Origin: CAZHNW01 sp942491575
GTDB lineage: Bacteria > Spirochaetota > UBA4802 > UBA5550
NCBI GenBank assembly: GCA_942491575.1
Contig: CALOBT010000031.1
Coordinates: 62,001-126,000 of the forward strand
Length of the DNA stretch: 64,000 bases
Reading direction: 5' to 3'
In this document: piece after piece, positions 35,773 through 44,578 of the stretch
Numbering within the stretch: position 1 is the stretch's first letter
How the letters are laid out: each line of letters opens with the position of its first letter
Position numbers and translations under genes: made by a program
Notes under the pieces: generated by a model
Database searches by the model: none
The model's input: the letters and a program-made list of their open reading frames with translations, nothing else
What the model was told of the DNA's origin: nothing

Positions 35773-37200
35773 ATGAAACACCTTAACAGCTTGCTTGTGC
35801 TAACCTTTTTTCTTTGTACAAGCCCCCTCTCCGTCATGGCTGGCGGTGTACAGGAAAACACAAACCATAGCGTAGAATGGTGTATGACACAAAACAGGAA
35901 TGCCTCAACAGATGCAGATGCAGCCTATTTTAATCCTGCCGGAACCTCATTTATGAAGGACGGGCTCCATCTTTACGTCAGCAACCAGTTTATCTACCTG
36001 CCCATGACTATTGACACTGACAACACTACACTCAATGGCAACTCCTATGAGGCAGACAAGTCAGCCTGGTTATTTCCCAATTTCTATGCCGTGTATAAGA
36101 GAAAAAAGATGGCTTTTTCTCTGGGATTCATGGGTATCGGCGGAGGAGGTACAGGCTCCTATGATGATGGAGTCCCCGGTTTCGAGACAGATCTCGCTAA
36201 CACAGCAGCGATGGCTAATGGTCTAGGTGTAGGTACCTGGGCAGATCTAGCTATGGGTGGCTCCGGGGACGGCACCACTCTGGACGGAGCAGCTGGGGTT
36301 GGCACCACATCAGCACTCAATACCGGGTACGGCAGCATAAATGGTTACACTGCGGACGGAAGTTTCGAGGGGAAATCAGCTTACTACTGTGTACAGGCCA
36401 ACATCGCTTACGCTCTGATGAAACAACTCTCTCTATCTGCGGGATATCGATTCATGTATGCAGAGACCAGCTATGAAGGATCGCTTAAGGGCCTGAGCCT
36501 TGCCACCAGTACAGGGAATCCTGTTGACTCTAATTTTTCCATTCCTCAGATAGCGGCGAATTTTGCTGATAAAGAGGTAGAAGTATCACAGGATGGAATG
36601 GCCCACGGTCTTATTGCCGGTGTTGACATAAAGCCTATAGATGAGCTCAATGTGGGAATTAAATTTTCATGGAACTCTGCACTTAAGCTGAAAAACGACA
36701 CCTCAAGAGATGATTTTGGTTTTTACCCTGATGGAGCAAGTGAAAAGGCGACTCTTCCGATGATGCTGGCCCTGGGATTCGAGTACGCCTTTAACGATGG
36801 ACCTTTAAAGGGTCTTGCAGCGGGAGTAAGTGCAAATATCTTTTTTAATGAACAGGTTGACTGGGACGACCTCGAAGATGCCTATTCTACGGGATATGAG
36901 ATCGGTATCGGTGGCACTTACGCCCTTTCAATGATTCCTCTCACAATGGGATTCAGCTATGGCTTTGGAAGCGATGGACCATGCGACGATGCCAGATCCG
37001 AACTTAACGAGGCTCTTGACTGGCACAATGTTGGTTTTGGAGGCACCTGTAAACTAACCGACACACTGCAGGTGGGGCTTGCGTATATATACACCTATTA
37101 TGTTCCTACTGATGTGACAAAAGGCGGAGACGATGTTGAAATCGCAAAGCATGGACATGACGTTGCGGTAAGCATAAGCTATCATCTGCCCGGAATCTAA
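35773..37200 (+). CDS. FadL/OMPP1-type outer-membrane transporter
   Basis: 475 aa. Signal peptide (about 1-23). The N-terminal plug signature ASTDADAAYFNPAGTSF is the FadL/TodX hallmark, and alternating strands suit a 14-strand barrel; there is a glycine-rich extracellular loop at about 115-200. It would take up hydrophobic compounds such as fatty acids across the outer membrane. GGAGG lies seven bases before the ATG. A strong terminator follows. Single-gene unit. Confidence 0.88.
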   Translation: MKHLNSLLVLTFFLCTSPLSVMAGGVQENTNHSVEWCMTQNRNASTDADAAYFNPAGTSFMKDGLHLYVSNQFIYLPMTIDTDNTTLNGNSYEADKSAWLFPNFYAVYKRKKMAFSLGFMGIGGGGTGSYDDGVPGFETDLANTAAMANGLGVGTWADLAMGGSGDGTTLDGAAGVGTTSALNTGYGSINGYTADGSFEGKSAYYCVQANIAYALMKQLSLSAGYRFMYAETSYEGSLKGLSLATSTGNPVDSNFSIPQIAANFADKEVEVSQDGMAHGLIAGVDIKPIDELNVGIKFSWNSALKLKNDTSRDDFGFYPDGASEKATLPMMLALGFEYAFNDGPLKGLAAGVSANIFFNEQVDWDDLEDAYSTGYEIGIGGTYALSMIPLTMGFSYGFGSDGPCDDARSELNEALDWHNVGFGGTCKLTDTLQVGLAYIYTYYVPTDVTKGGDDVEIAKHGHDVAVSISYHLPGI

Positions 37201-37211
37201 AACTGTTTCTC

Positions 37212-37243
37212 AAAAAGGGGACTCTATCAGGAGTCCCCTTTTT
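37212..37243 (+). terminator. Strong terminator of the FadL-like gene
   Basis: 13-bp stem (AAAAAGGGGACTC with GAGTCCCCTTTTT), 6-base loop, with the T-run in the 3' arm followed by CTTC. It begins 11 bases after the stop. Confidence 0.9.
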
Positions 37244-37280
37244 CTTCAGGACTTTAGGAAAGACTACAAATTATTAAAAA

Positions 37281-37460
37281 ATGACAATGCCTTTATTGAA
37301 TACAAATAGTATAGAGAAGATTTCATCTCAAAAGCGTCATTACTTCAGTGTTCAAGCCGGAACTGACTTAAGGGCTTTCTGGAAACCTCCGCATGAGGAA
37401 TTTTCACAGTCGATTGAACCACGGCCAGATTTACTGAGACGGGCCTTTACTGTAAAATGA
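37281..37460 (+). CDS. 59-aa ORF, doubtful
   Basis: ATG 37281 to TGA 37460. The translation has a protein-like middle (VQAGTDLRAFWKPPHEEFSQ, then PRPDLLRRAF) but no recognised domain, no signal peptide and no good ribosome site. It follows the FadL terminator by 38 bases. It could be a small gene, a remnant or chance. Confidence 0.25.
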   Translation: MTMPLLNTNSIEKISSQKRHYFSVQAGTDLRAFWKPPHEEFSQSIEPRPDLLRRAFTVK

Positions 37461-37621
37461 GCGGGATTATCAATGCAGTTCAAGTTCTCATCTTAAAGTA
37501 AAGGAAGTTCTTATCCCCTAAGGGGGTAAGAATCTTAGATAATAATTCCTTCAAATTTTCTTACAACGTTTGTCTTCTAATGATTTTTCCATTCGAAGAA
37601 ACCTCAACGTACACATTATCT

Positions 37622-37652
37622 GCCTCCCGCCTTAGGCGGGGGGCTTTTTTTT
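37622..37652 (+). terminator. GC-rich terminator with no obvious gene
   Basis: GCCTCCCGCC (37622-37631), 3-base loop, GGCGGGGGGC (37635-37644), then eight T. It is a textbook intrinsic terminator but lies about 160 bases after a doubtful ORF. Confidence 0.7.
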
Positions 37653-37812
37653 ATAAAAATAGAGTATATGGTGGAAAAAATGTCAAAAGTAAAATTCTTT
37701 TAAAACAAATAACTTGCTATGTGGTAATGCCGGTCTTCGGTAATGCGAGGTCAACCATTGGAATGGGAGTTTAAGCGAAAAAATATCCTTTGTAGTTGAA
37801 CATTTCTAAAAA

Positions 37813-37855
37813 CATTTAGAGAAAGGAAAAACAACATTGCTCCTTTCTCTAAATG
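37813..37855 (-). terminator. Strong terminator of the MetA-type porin gene
   Basis: 15-bp perfect stem: CATTTAGAGAAAGGA (37813-37827) with its complement (37841-37855), followed on the minus strand by TTTTTAG. It lies 41 bases after the stop at 37897. Confidence 0.85.
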
Positions 37856-37896
37856 ACATTGTATATTTCAAATCTACCGATTTTATCAGCCCTATT

Positions 37897-38898
37897 TTAA
37901 AAAACTTTTTTGATACTCAGAGATGTCATGTTGCCCTGGGTATGGTTGACAGCGCCAAATTCCCAAAGACTCCTTAGACTAAAGGTAAGATTAATTTGGG
38001 AAATAGTACCACTTACTTCAGGACCGGCAGCATAGACCCTCGCACCTTTATCAACAATACCAACTCTGCCACTGTCATCGGTTATCTGCCATTGACAGGA
38101 CCCGACAGCCCCCAGCTCAAGAATATTGTTAAAGGATTTAGCAACACTCCATTCAAATCCAAGATCGTCCCCCTTCCGAAGATTGAGATCTTTTTTCTCT
38201 GTATGGATGTTATAGCGGACACTGACACTGGCACTCCAGCTTTTTGCCTCATCAAAATAGAAGGTGCCGCCGACTGAAGGGATAAAAGTCCACATGCCAC
38301 TACCTGCTGATATGAAATTGTCTTTATCGAAATGGCCTGTGGGTACCACAATTTTAAAAGCAGCCTGAACATCATACTGGTCAGTGTTCCATGAAAAATT
38401 TACCGGAGTCAGAGCAATATCTCCAAAATATAACTTATCAAATTTTGGAGCAACAGTCATGCCATCAAACATATTAACATCCTGCAATGGCATAATACTG
38501 TTGCGGCTGACAAACCTGCCGGATGATTCGCTGCCTGACTCAGAATTATATTCATAATCAACATAAACAACAGGAATCATCAGGCTTAAGCCCCAACTGG
38601 CGCCGAGGATTCTGTTTGATGACATCCAGGAAAATTTATGAGTGTTATAAAACATTTTAACATCAATGTCGGCATTTACCTCGTTGCCTTTTGAATCCTT
38701 CAGCTTGTCGGCGGTATAGAAGTTGTTGTCCATTGTGTAAGTTAAACCCACCACCGGGGCGGTCCCGGGTTTTATTCCATGCGTTCTATGAATATTATAA
38801 TTTGCCTTAGCGGGAACTGAAATGCCTGCGGCAAACAGTAACATAAGTGACAGATGAAATAATTTTTTGTGCTGTATGTCCTTGTATTGTACATTCAT
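37897..38898 (-). CDS. Outer-membrane protein, MetA-pathway phenol-degradation type
   Basis: 333 aa. Signal peptide to about residue 33 (cleavage after PAKA). The body alternates polar and hydrophobic residues as in beta-barrels, and the C-terminal part (KSWSASVSVRYNIHTEKKDL, then LELGAVGSCQWQITDDSG) matches the MetA-pathway/SphA-like porin family (PF13557). These proteins are thought to let aromatic or other hydrophobic compounds cross the outer membrane. AAGGAG lies upstream of the ATG. Single-gene unit with a strong terminator. Confidence 0.8.
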   Translation of the reverse strand: MNVQYKDIQHKKLFHLSLMLLFAAGISVPAKANYNIHRTHGIKPGTAPVVGLTYTMDNNFYTADKLKDSKGNEVNADIDVKMFYNTHKFSWMSSNRILGASWGLSLMIPVVYVDYEYNSESGSESSGRFVSRNSIMPLQDVNMFDGMTVAPKFDKLYFGDIALTPVNFSWNTDQYDVQAAFKIVVPTGHFDKDNFISAGSGMWTFIPSVGGTFYFDEAKSWSASVSVRYNIHTEKKDLNLRKGDDLGFEWSVAKSFNNILELGAVGSCQWQITDDSGRVGIVDKGARVYAAGPEVSGTISQINLTFSLRSLWEFGAVNHTQGNMTSLSIKKVF

Positions 38899-39061
38899 GG
38901 TAATAATTCTCCTTTGAATTAGCCAATTTATTCAAAAGGCAGGTGCGGGTGATGAATGCTTTCAGATTAACTTAACAAGATTATTCTTCTTGTGTTTTTC
39001 AATTACGGTTACAGAAAACGTCCCATCATCAAATGCATATTTTTCCCACTGATATAAACCA

Positions 39062-39250
39062 CTAAACCTTTGAATTTTTTGACTTTATAGCTTTAATGGT
39101 ACTACCTATCCTGAGATTACTATAATCGTGAGCATCCTCTTCAGTTCGAATTGTGGAAGATTGCCAGTTAAGTGGATCCCAAGATATATCGCTTCCATTA
39201 AAAAACTTTCCTTCATGTTTAACCACAAAGATGAGATGAAGCACTTTCAA
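39062..39250 (-). pseudogene. Possible gene remnant, 62 codons
   Basis: Open frame from TTG 39250 with no ribosome site. The translation is protein-like (VKHEGKFFNGSDISWDP, then RTEEDAHDYSNLRIGSTIKA) but has no recognised family. It shares strand and neighbourhood with another fragment at 39510-39641, so both may be debris of one locus. The sequence between 38899 and 39061 shows nothing. Confidence 0.3.
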
Positions 39251-39509
39251 ACAGCCAGACTAGGCATTAAAGTGTTTGTTTCAGGAATATGTGACCGGTC
39301 GTTCCAATTCATCAATCCATGTGTGTTAACTGCATAATAATATGAAAAGGCAGGGTTGACTCGCAGGATTATAAATTGGCAACTTTTTAAATTTACATAC
39401 TTATGATTTAGGAAGTAGCGGTAAAAAATCCGCTTGGAGGAGGCAGGCATGTAAGGTAATTTTACACATCAATAATTACTTTGTTTAGACAGTAATCTTT
39501 TTCATTCCA

Positions 39510-39641
39510 TTATTTTCCCCAACCTTTAGCCGCTTTTTTCTCTACATGCTCAAATTCATTTTTCCTGTATCCAGCTTGATCTAAAGGGGTGTCGGGGTTT
39601 CTTGCAAATCTAAGGTGGTCTTGTCCGCGGATTTTATCATA
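39510..39641 (-). pseudogene. C-terminal remnant of a lost gene
   Basis: 43 sense codons ending in TAA with no start codon and a stop directly upstream in frame. The translation is strongly protein-like (RGQDHLRFARNPDTPLDQAG, then EFEHVEKKAAKGWGK) and suggests the C-terminus of a larger protein, possibly a secreted or polymorphic-toxin type. That identity is only a guess. Confidence 0.45.
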
Positions 39642-39689
39642 TTAACTTTGTGGATTTTAAATGTTTTGTATTACTTTTTTATTAATGTT

Positions 39690-39723
39690 CCCTTAAGCTT
39701 ATTATAGATCATAAGCTTAAGGG
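39690..39723. repeat. Hairpin overlapping the stop codon of the AraC gene
   Basis: 13-bp perfect stem: CCCTTAAGCTTAT (39690-39702) and its complement (39711-39723), 8-base loop. The stop codon of the minus-strand AraC gene (39717-39719) is inside one arm. A T-run follows on the + strand a few bases later. Confidence 0.65.
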
Positions 39724-40826
39724 AGTGTCTTTTTTTCTCGGGCAAGTGCGAGATGCATTTTTCTGAATTCGGCGGGAGATACTCCCTCTCCTTTTTTAAA
39801 AGCATTGAAGAAGGTAGAATAAGAATTGAACCCGGTGGAATAGGCTATCGAGAGGGTATTCCTTTGCGGATCTTTCAGAAGAAGCTTCTTAGCCTCTTTA
39901 ATTCGATAGCTGTTGATATAGGTGTTGAAATTCTTATGGTAGTGCTCATTTATAAACTGTGAAAGCTGATGGGGTGTGTTCTCAAGGGCCTGGCTCAGTC
40001 GAGAAAGAGTGAGGTCCTCGTCACAGAATAACTTCTCCTCTTCCATGAGATATGTAAGCTGTCCCTTCAACGTTTCAATATCCACCCCTTCAAGATGAGA
40101 CTTGCTATACTCCTTTTTCTTTTTAGGAATAGTAGTGAACCTGACTAGATATGGGTACCTTTCTGCAACGATGAATTGTGCAAAAATCAATAGAGCAATC
40201 AGATGTATAATGACTCGCTTAATTAGAAAACTGCCGATTATAATACCCAAGAATCCAATTAGCAGATTTACCACAAGAAGCAAAAAGAAAGATAAGAATA
40301 TAATCATAAGCTGCTGGTTTTTGTTTTTCCTTTTAATCGAAGGCAATATCTTAATTAACATAATAACTGTGTAGAGGCCAATATAGATAATTCCTAAAAC
40401 AGGTATAATATTCTTATCAAGCTCAAGTTTCCCGCTGTAGAGCTGGTTAATGAAAAGACGTTTCGAGTCAACTTTTTGCAATACGAGAGGCAAAGTATAG
40501 ATTATTGTCAGTACGGCGGGGATAAAATGCAGGATATCAATTTTCCGCCATGACTCTTTCTCATCCATGAGTGAAAGCACATAGAAAAACATAAGGGGAC
40601 CAATAAAAAAAAAGGCCGGTAGCTCCAGAAAGAAGAGATGAGGATAATTCAGAATATTACCACTTCCGATAAGATACAGCATGAATTCAAGAAAACCTGC
40701 GTTTAAATAAAGCAACACCAGAATCTGGTTTCTGAACTTTTTCGGCTGAAAAAAGGTTGTGATGGCGAGAAGGAGAGCCAGACCGACGGCAAATAAAACA
40801 GGCAGATCACAAATATAAACAAACAT
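39717..40826 (-). CDS. AraC-family regulator with seven- to eight-helix membrane half
   Basis: 369 aa. Residues 1-225 are hydrophobic, with seven or eight helices. Residues about 255-360 are an AraC-type double helix-turn-helix (LSRLSQALENTPHQLSQFIN and LSIAYSTGFNSYSTFFNAFK). The DNA-binding domain is thus tethered to the membrane, implying that a membrane or periplasmic signal controls transcription. The two proteins at 56261 and 59159 have the same kind of C-terminus; the one at 59159 is closest (IAYRVGFNSVSTFYDAFKK). No ribosome site stands out. Confidence 0.85.
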   Translation of the reverse strand: MFVYICDLPVLFAVGLALLLAITTFFQPKKFRNQILVLLYLNAGFLEFMLYLIGSGNILNYPHLFFLELPAFFFIGPLMFFYVLSLMDEKESWRKIDILHFIPAVLTIIYTLPLVLQKVDSKRLFINQLYSGKLELDKNIIPVLGIIYIGLYTVIMLIKILPSIKRKNKNQQLMIIFLSFFLLLVVNLLIGFLGIIIGSFLIKRVIIHLIALLIFAQFIVAERYPYLVRFTTIPKKKKEYSKSHLEGVDIETLKGQLTYLMEEEKLFCDEDLTLSRLSQALENTPHQLSQFINEHYHKNFNTYINSYRIKEAKKLLLKDPQRNTLSIAYSTGFNSYSTFFNAFKKGEGVSPAEFRKMHLALAREKKTLP

Positions 40827-41341
40827 AGTTATTCATTTTCCATAATATTTCATGTATCTCATATATAATGAAGAGAAACCTGTGATTATGCAATACTTTT
40901 TTAATACAAATAGAAAATATATATAGCGGATTATGATTCTGAACATATTCCATAAGATTTACTTTGAGATTCAAAAACATCGTCTAAACCTCTAAGTATT
41001 TTATGGAAATAGAAATTTAAAAAAATATAATCAGAATTAATCCCTAACTTTAACCTTAACCTTAAGCTTTCACTTGCAACAATCCGCAAAGTACTAAAGC
41101 AGAATGATACAAAACCTATAAAAAAGCTCTGAAGATAAAAGCAGTGTATACATGAAATAGGCCAATGTCTAAGCTGTCCCTCGAAGACTAAAGCACATGC
41201 AATTATTCAAACAAGCCATTTTTGAACAGAAGGTATATGTTACCGAATAATTACTTATCTCAAGTAAGCAATGAAAAAAATCAGAAGCACCTTTTATATT
41301 TATCATGATACATGCGGAGCCCTGGAAGAATTTGCGCATAA
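40827..41341. other. Non-coding AT-rich stretch
   Basis: About 500 bases with no gene, repeat or hairpin that I can support. The promoter of the AraC gene should lie at its left end but no clear boxes are seen. Confidence 0.5.
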
Positions 41342-41602
41342 CATAGAAAGGGACATTTTACTGACATAAAAAGCGTCTGCGATTTCGCATTCCGGTGCTA
41401 TAAATATCCGGTTAAGCGGCATTGGCTTATGGATCCTGTTGCAGATTCACATGATGTCGAAGAAGACTGGACCGAGGTTGATGATGTTTTATGCTTTGCG
41501 AAACTGAGCTTTGATGTTGATGCATCAACAGAGGTTAAAGAAGAATTTGTGAGCACTTTTGCGAAAGAAAAAGAAAACAGGGAGCTTTTATTAAAACTGT
41601 GA
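41342..41602 (+). pseudogene. Possible gene remnant, 86 open codons
   Basis: The frame is open from 41342 to TGA 41602, with its only ATG at 41429 (57 codons). The translation is protein-like both before and after that ATG (GHFTDIKSVCDFAFRCYKYP, then DPVADSHDVEEDWTEVDDVL), which suggests a truncated C-terminal part rather than a new small gene. No family recognised. Confidence 0.4.
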
Positions 41603-41704
41603 AGCCCTGAGCTTGAGGATGTTCCAGGGAAGGAAATATTTTAGATGATGCGAAAGGATCAGATTTGAAAAATTTTAAAAAATATTAAAAATTGCATCAA
41701 AAAA

Positions 41705-41730
41705 TCGTTCACTTTTATAAATCGGAACGA
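41705..41730 (-). repeat. Stem-loop repeat element, copy 3
   Basis: TCGTTCACTTTTA and TAAATCGGAACGA, 10 of 13 pairs, followed by TTTTTTGATG on the minus strand. It lies 85 bases upstream of the cadherin-like lipoprotein gene. Confidence 0.6.
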
Positions 41731-41814
41731 CAAAAAGCGCAATTTTTTCAATATTTATGCTTGGTATGATGTTCTCACATTTTTCAAATATATAAGATGC
41801 ATAGGAGATGGCTC

Positions 41815-42504
41815 ATGATGATAAGGAAAAAACGAATATTCCCCATGTTTATTCTTGCTTTTGCCTTGATCCTTCAAGGCTGTTCCTCAAACGGGGGAAA
41901 TGATGGTAAATCGGCTGATGCAAGCCTCGCCTCCCTGGAGATTACAGGATTTAACCTGAATCCTGTTTTCGGCCCTGGAACGACAGACTATGCGGCAACA
42001 GTATATGTGGAATACATAACGGTTAAAGCAGAAGCGAAGCATGAAAATGCCACAGTTTCCATGACTCTGGAGGGAGTTGAAATCGATAGTAATTATATGT
42101 TAGTGCAAAATGGCAGCAATGCTATAAGTGTGACGGTTAAAGCCGAAAATGGAGATACCAGGACTTATTCTATTACGGTAACGAAAATAGATATTGCTGG
42201 AATCTCTTCACGACTGGATGATATTTCCTGTGATGAAAATTCCACACAGTCATCTGCCCTGAATCCCGGTTTCGAAGAGGGACTGTTAAAGTACGAGGTG
42301 ACAACGGCACAGGATAGTGTAAGCGTTTTTGCGGTCTATACCGGTTCCCCTGTGGTGGGTGATGATACCCTGACGGTTATGGCAATGCCGAATACATCGG
42401 ACTCAACAGTTGAGGTTAATGACCAGAATACTGTGGTAGATTCCGGAATACCCGTGGTCATTCCCCTTGCGCTGGGGGAGACTCCCTCTCCTATGAGCTG
42501 GTAG
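41815..42504 (+). CDS. Lipoprotein with cadherin-like domains, N-terminal part (frameshifted)
   Basis: 229 aa from ATG 41815 (GGAG seven bases upstream; the ATG at 41797 lacks one). Lipobox LILQGC. One full cadherin-like beta-sandwich domain (LASLEITGFNLNPVFGPGTT ... NGDTRTYSITVTK) is followed by most of a second. The frame ends early at TAG, and the next frame continues the same domain (GDSLSYELVVNRVVPD). One missing base in the G-run at 42474-42478 explains this. With the following entry it forms one gene, either truly broken or carrying a sequencing error. Confidence 0.8.
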   Translation: MMIRKKRIFPMFILAFALILQGCSSNGGNDGKSADASLASLEITGFNLNPVFGPGTTDYAATVYVEYITVKAEAKHENATVSMTLEGVEIDSNYMLVQNGSNAISVTVKAENGDTRTYSITVTKIDIAGISSRLDDISCDENSTQSSALNPGFEEGLLKYEVTTAQDSVSVFAVYTGSPVVGDDTLTVMAMPNTSDSTVEVNDQNTVVDSGIPVVIPLALGETPSPMSW

Positions 42505-43871
42505 TGAATCGGGTGGTCCCCGATGCTTCTGATGCGACTCTTTCTTCTCTCAGTTGCTACGGCGGAACCCTGTCGCCAGCCTTTGCCCCGGAAGTGACTT
42601 CCTATACCCTTAACACCGAATATCCCTACAGCGAAGTGTATGCCCTCTACAACATTGATAATCAGCAATGGAATGAGCAGCTTTGTATCAATGCCAGGGT
42701 TAGCCAGTTTAATGCCACAGTTACCGTTGATACAATAGATGTTAGCGTAGATGATGAATATAATCCCCGTGAAATGATTCTCTCCCCGGGGAATAATACA
42801 ATAGCCATAAAAGTAACTTCCGATGATGGTACGGAGAAGACCTATACCATTACAGCCAACCGCACGACTTCTGCTTCAACGGCTACGGGACTGACATTTT
42901 CCGCACCTCTGACTCCTGTTGGCGGGCAGACTGATATTTACCAGTATGAGGGAACGGAAAATTATTTCAGCTTCAGTGTCACCAATCCTGACACAGGAGG
43001 CATGTCCAATACCGACTCCGATCTGAACAGTAGTGATACACTCTACCTGTCAGCCAAAAGGGAAGCCTTCGGACAAACTGTTGCAGTGTCGCTGAACGGT
43101 ACTCCCGTTACCCCTACAAAAACTGATGACTGGCAGAATATTCCCCTTGCCGAGGGATTGAATGTTTTCCATGTAGATGTCACTGCAGAGGATGGAGTCT
43201 CCACCAGGATGTACACCCTCAATGTCACCAATAATGATACATGGTCTCTGGTTTTTCAGGATGATTTTAACAGGGCAGATAGTGGTGATTTGGGAAGTAA
43301 CTGGTCTGCATCAGATAATGGTAATGCGTCAGCTGAAATTGATGGAAATACCCTGTTATTGAATGCGGGCATTGATGGCATGACAAATGGATTTGTGGGG
43401 GTAAGCAGTAATACAATTTTTAATACCTTCTCAACGTTTTCCGGGGCCAAAGAATTTAAAACTTCTTTAAAAGTAGTTCCCAATGAGGTACTGAGTAATT
43501 TTTTGTGTGGATTTATGCTGCATAATTTATCGATGCCCTACAATCTGGGAATTGAGTTCGGATTTGAAGTTGATTCCGGTTCCGTAATCGCAGGAATCTG
43601 GGTAATGGATGGCCCTTCACGCGTCGCGGTTGACACTCAATCTTTTGCCTATACTCCGGGAAATAATTATTACTTTGATATTACCCATAATTTTATTACC
43701 GGGAATTTCCAGTTTGCCATTTTAGACCAGAGTGGTACGCCTGTTGCCGGAATGCCACTGGAATGGAACTGCTGGATGGCTATTGATGAATTTATGGTAA
43801 ATATGACTTCCTCTGGTGACAATGATATTACTCTTAATATCGATGATTTTCAGATTTTGAAACTGCAGTAA
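42504..43871 (+). CDS. Cadherin-like and jellyroll C-terminal part of the same lipoprotein
   Basis: 455 aa from GTG 42504, which overlaps the previous TAG; the true coding sequence extends upstream in this frame to the G-run at 42474. It carries two more cadherin-like domains (SDATLSSLSCYGGTLSPAF ... DGTEKTYTITANR; then one ending in EDGVSTRMYTLNV). A C-terminal concanavalin-like region opens with FQDDFNRADSGDLGSNWS. Probably a surface lipoprotein with carbohydrate or adhesive function. A terminator follows at 43901. Confidence 0.8.
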   Translation: MNRVVPDASDATLSSLSCYGGTLSPAFAPEVTSYTLNTEYPYSEVYALYNIDNQQWNEQLCINARVSQFNATVTVDTIDVSVDDEYNPREMILSPGNNTIAIKVTSDDGTEKTYTITANRTTSASTATGLTFSAPLTPVGGQTDIYQYEGTENYFSFSVTNPDTGGMSNTDSDLNSSDTLYLSAKREAFGQTVAVSLNGTPVTPTKTDDWQNIPLAEGLNVFHVDVTAEDGVSTRMYTLNVTNNDTWSLVFQDDFNRADSGDLGSNWSASDNGNASAEIDGNTLLLNAGIDGMTNGFVGVSSNTIFNTFSTFSGAKEFKTSLKVVPNEVLSNFLCGFMLHNLSMPYNLGIEFGFEVDSGSVIAGIWVMDGPSRVAVDTQSFAYTPGNNYYFDITHNFITGNFQFAILDQSGTPVAGMPLEWNCWMAIDEFMVNMTSSGDNDITLNIDDFQILKLQ

Positions 43872-43900
43872 ACTAAATAAATTCTGCTGAACAGCTTTAT

Positions 43901-43930
43901 AAAAAACGGTCCTTCCAGGGGCCGTTTTTT
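43901..43930 (+). terminator. Strong terminator of the cadherin-like gene
   Basis: AAAAAACGGTCC with GGGCCGTTTTTT (one wobble) around a small loop, 29 bases after the stop. Confidence 0.88.
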
Positions 43931-43932
43931 AT

Positions 43933-44190
43933 ATGCATAAAAGTATCCATAACTTCACGCATACCCTGAAATTTGATAAAATAGAATTGTATAAAAGTGA
44001 TTGGGAGGAAGTAAGAACGATGCAGAAAATGTTGATGCGTAATGAAATCATCCGTCTCCATATTGCTGGAGAGGAAATCGAACCGGGAACCATCATTCGC
44101 CGTGTGGCGAAAGACAGAGACCGGCAGGACTGCCCTACCGGCTACGATAATGGGGGCAGTATTATACTGATAAACGTCATCAAATTTTAA
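43933..44190 (+). CDS. 85-aa ORF, doubtful
   Basis: Begins three bases after a strong terminator, so transcription is uncertain. An inner ATG at 44020 has GGGAGG 11 bases upstream. The segment IRLHIAGEEIEPGTIIRRVA is protein-like. Near 44150 an alternative frame takes over as protein-like and runs into copy B of the dispersed repeat, so this may be a frameshifted remnant. No family recognised. Confidence 0.3.
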   Translation: MHKSIHNFTHTLKFDKIELYKSDWEEVRTMQKMLMRNEIIRLHIAGEEIEPGTIIRRVAKDRDRQDCPTGYDNGGSIILINVIKF

Positions 44191-44275
44191 AAAAAGCCTT
44201 GCATGCCCTGAAGACAGCTACTTGCCGTCCATGGCACCGCGGTACTTGGACCTCCGTCCCCGCCGTTTCTGTCAA
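44190..44275 (+). repeat. Dispersed repeat, copy B
   Basis: Counterpart of 35426-35512 in the same orientation, about 77% identical over 79 aligned bases by eye. In the frame open across it the translation reads KALHALKTATCRPWHRGTW, matching copy A at conserved K, L, C, P, H, GTW and VP positions. The rest of 44276-44520 shows nothing. Confidence 0.6.
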
Positions 44276-44520
44276 TTATTTATCATTCCGTTGTCCGGGA
44301 GTTGGTGCCAATAAGATTTATTATGAAGTTTGAATGTTTTTAGTTATCGTAATTTCCACTATGAATATCAAATTGTTCGTGTTACAGCATGAAAAGTTCT
44401 CAAAAAGGGACTTTCCACACGGAACAATCTGAAAGCAAACCTTCATTTGTCAGTACCTGTACCTGCAGGAAGACCGGAGAGAAGCCTGAGAGCTGAAAAT
44501 AAAGCAGCGGAAAACTGAGT

Positions 44521-44561
44521 AAAATGGCGCCAGCTTACTGGATATGGCTGGCCGCCATTTT
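44521..44561. terminator. Terminator after the cysteine-rich protein gene
   Basis: AAAATGGCGCCAGC (44521-44534) pairs with GCTGGCCGCCATTTT (44547-44561) with one bulged base; T-runs occur at both ends, so it can work in both directions. The minus-strand gene stops at 44579. Confidence 0.75.
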
Positions 44562-44578
44562 TTAATTCTTGAGTTTTG

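Larger units (their letters stand above)
37461..37896. other. Non-coding stretch with two strong hairpins
   Basis: No convincing gene. A hairpin at 37508-37532 has an 11-bp stem (TTCTTATCCCC with GGGGGTAAGAA). A terminator-like hairpin at 37622-37652 has a 10-bp GC-rich stem (GCCTCCCGCC with GGCGGGGGGC) and then TTTTTTTT on the + strand. No gene ends just before either, so a small RNA could end here. The left arm of the next minus-strand terminator is at 37813. Confidence 0.5.

Noticed and set aside
37580..37774. 64-codon frame
   Set aside because: It runs through a strong intrinsic terminator hairpin and its T-run.
39128..39337. 69-codon + frame
   Set aside because: Antisense to a better-looking fragment and has no expression signals.
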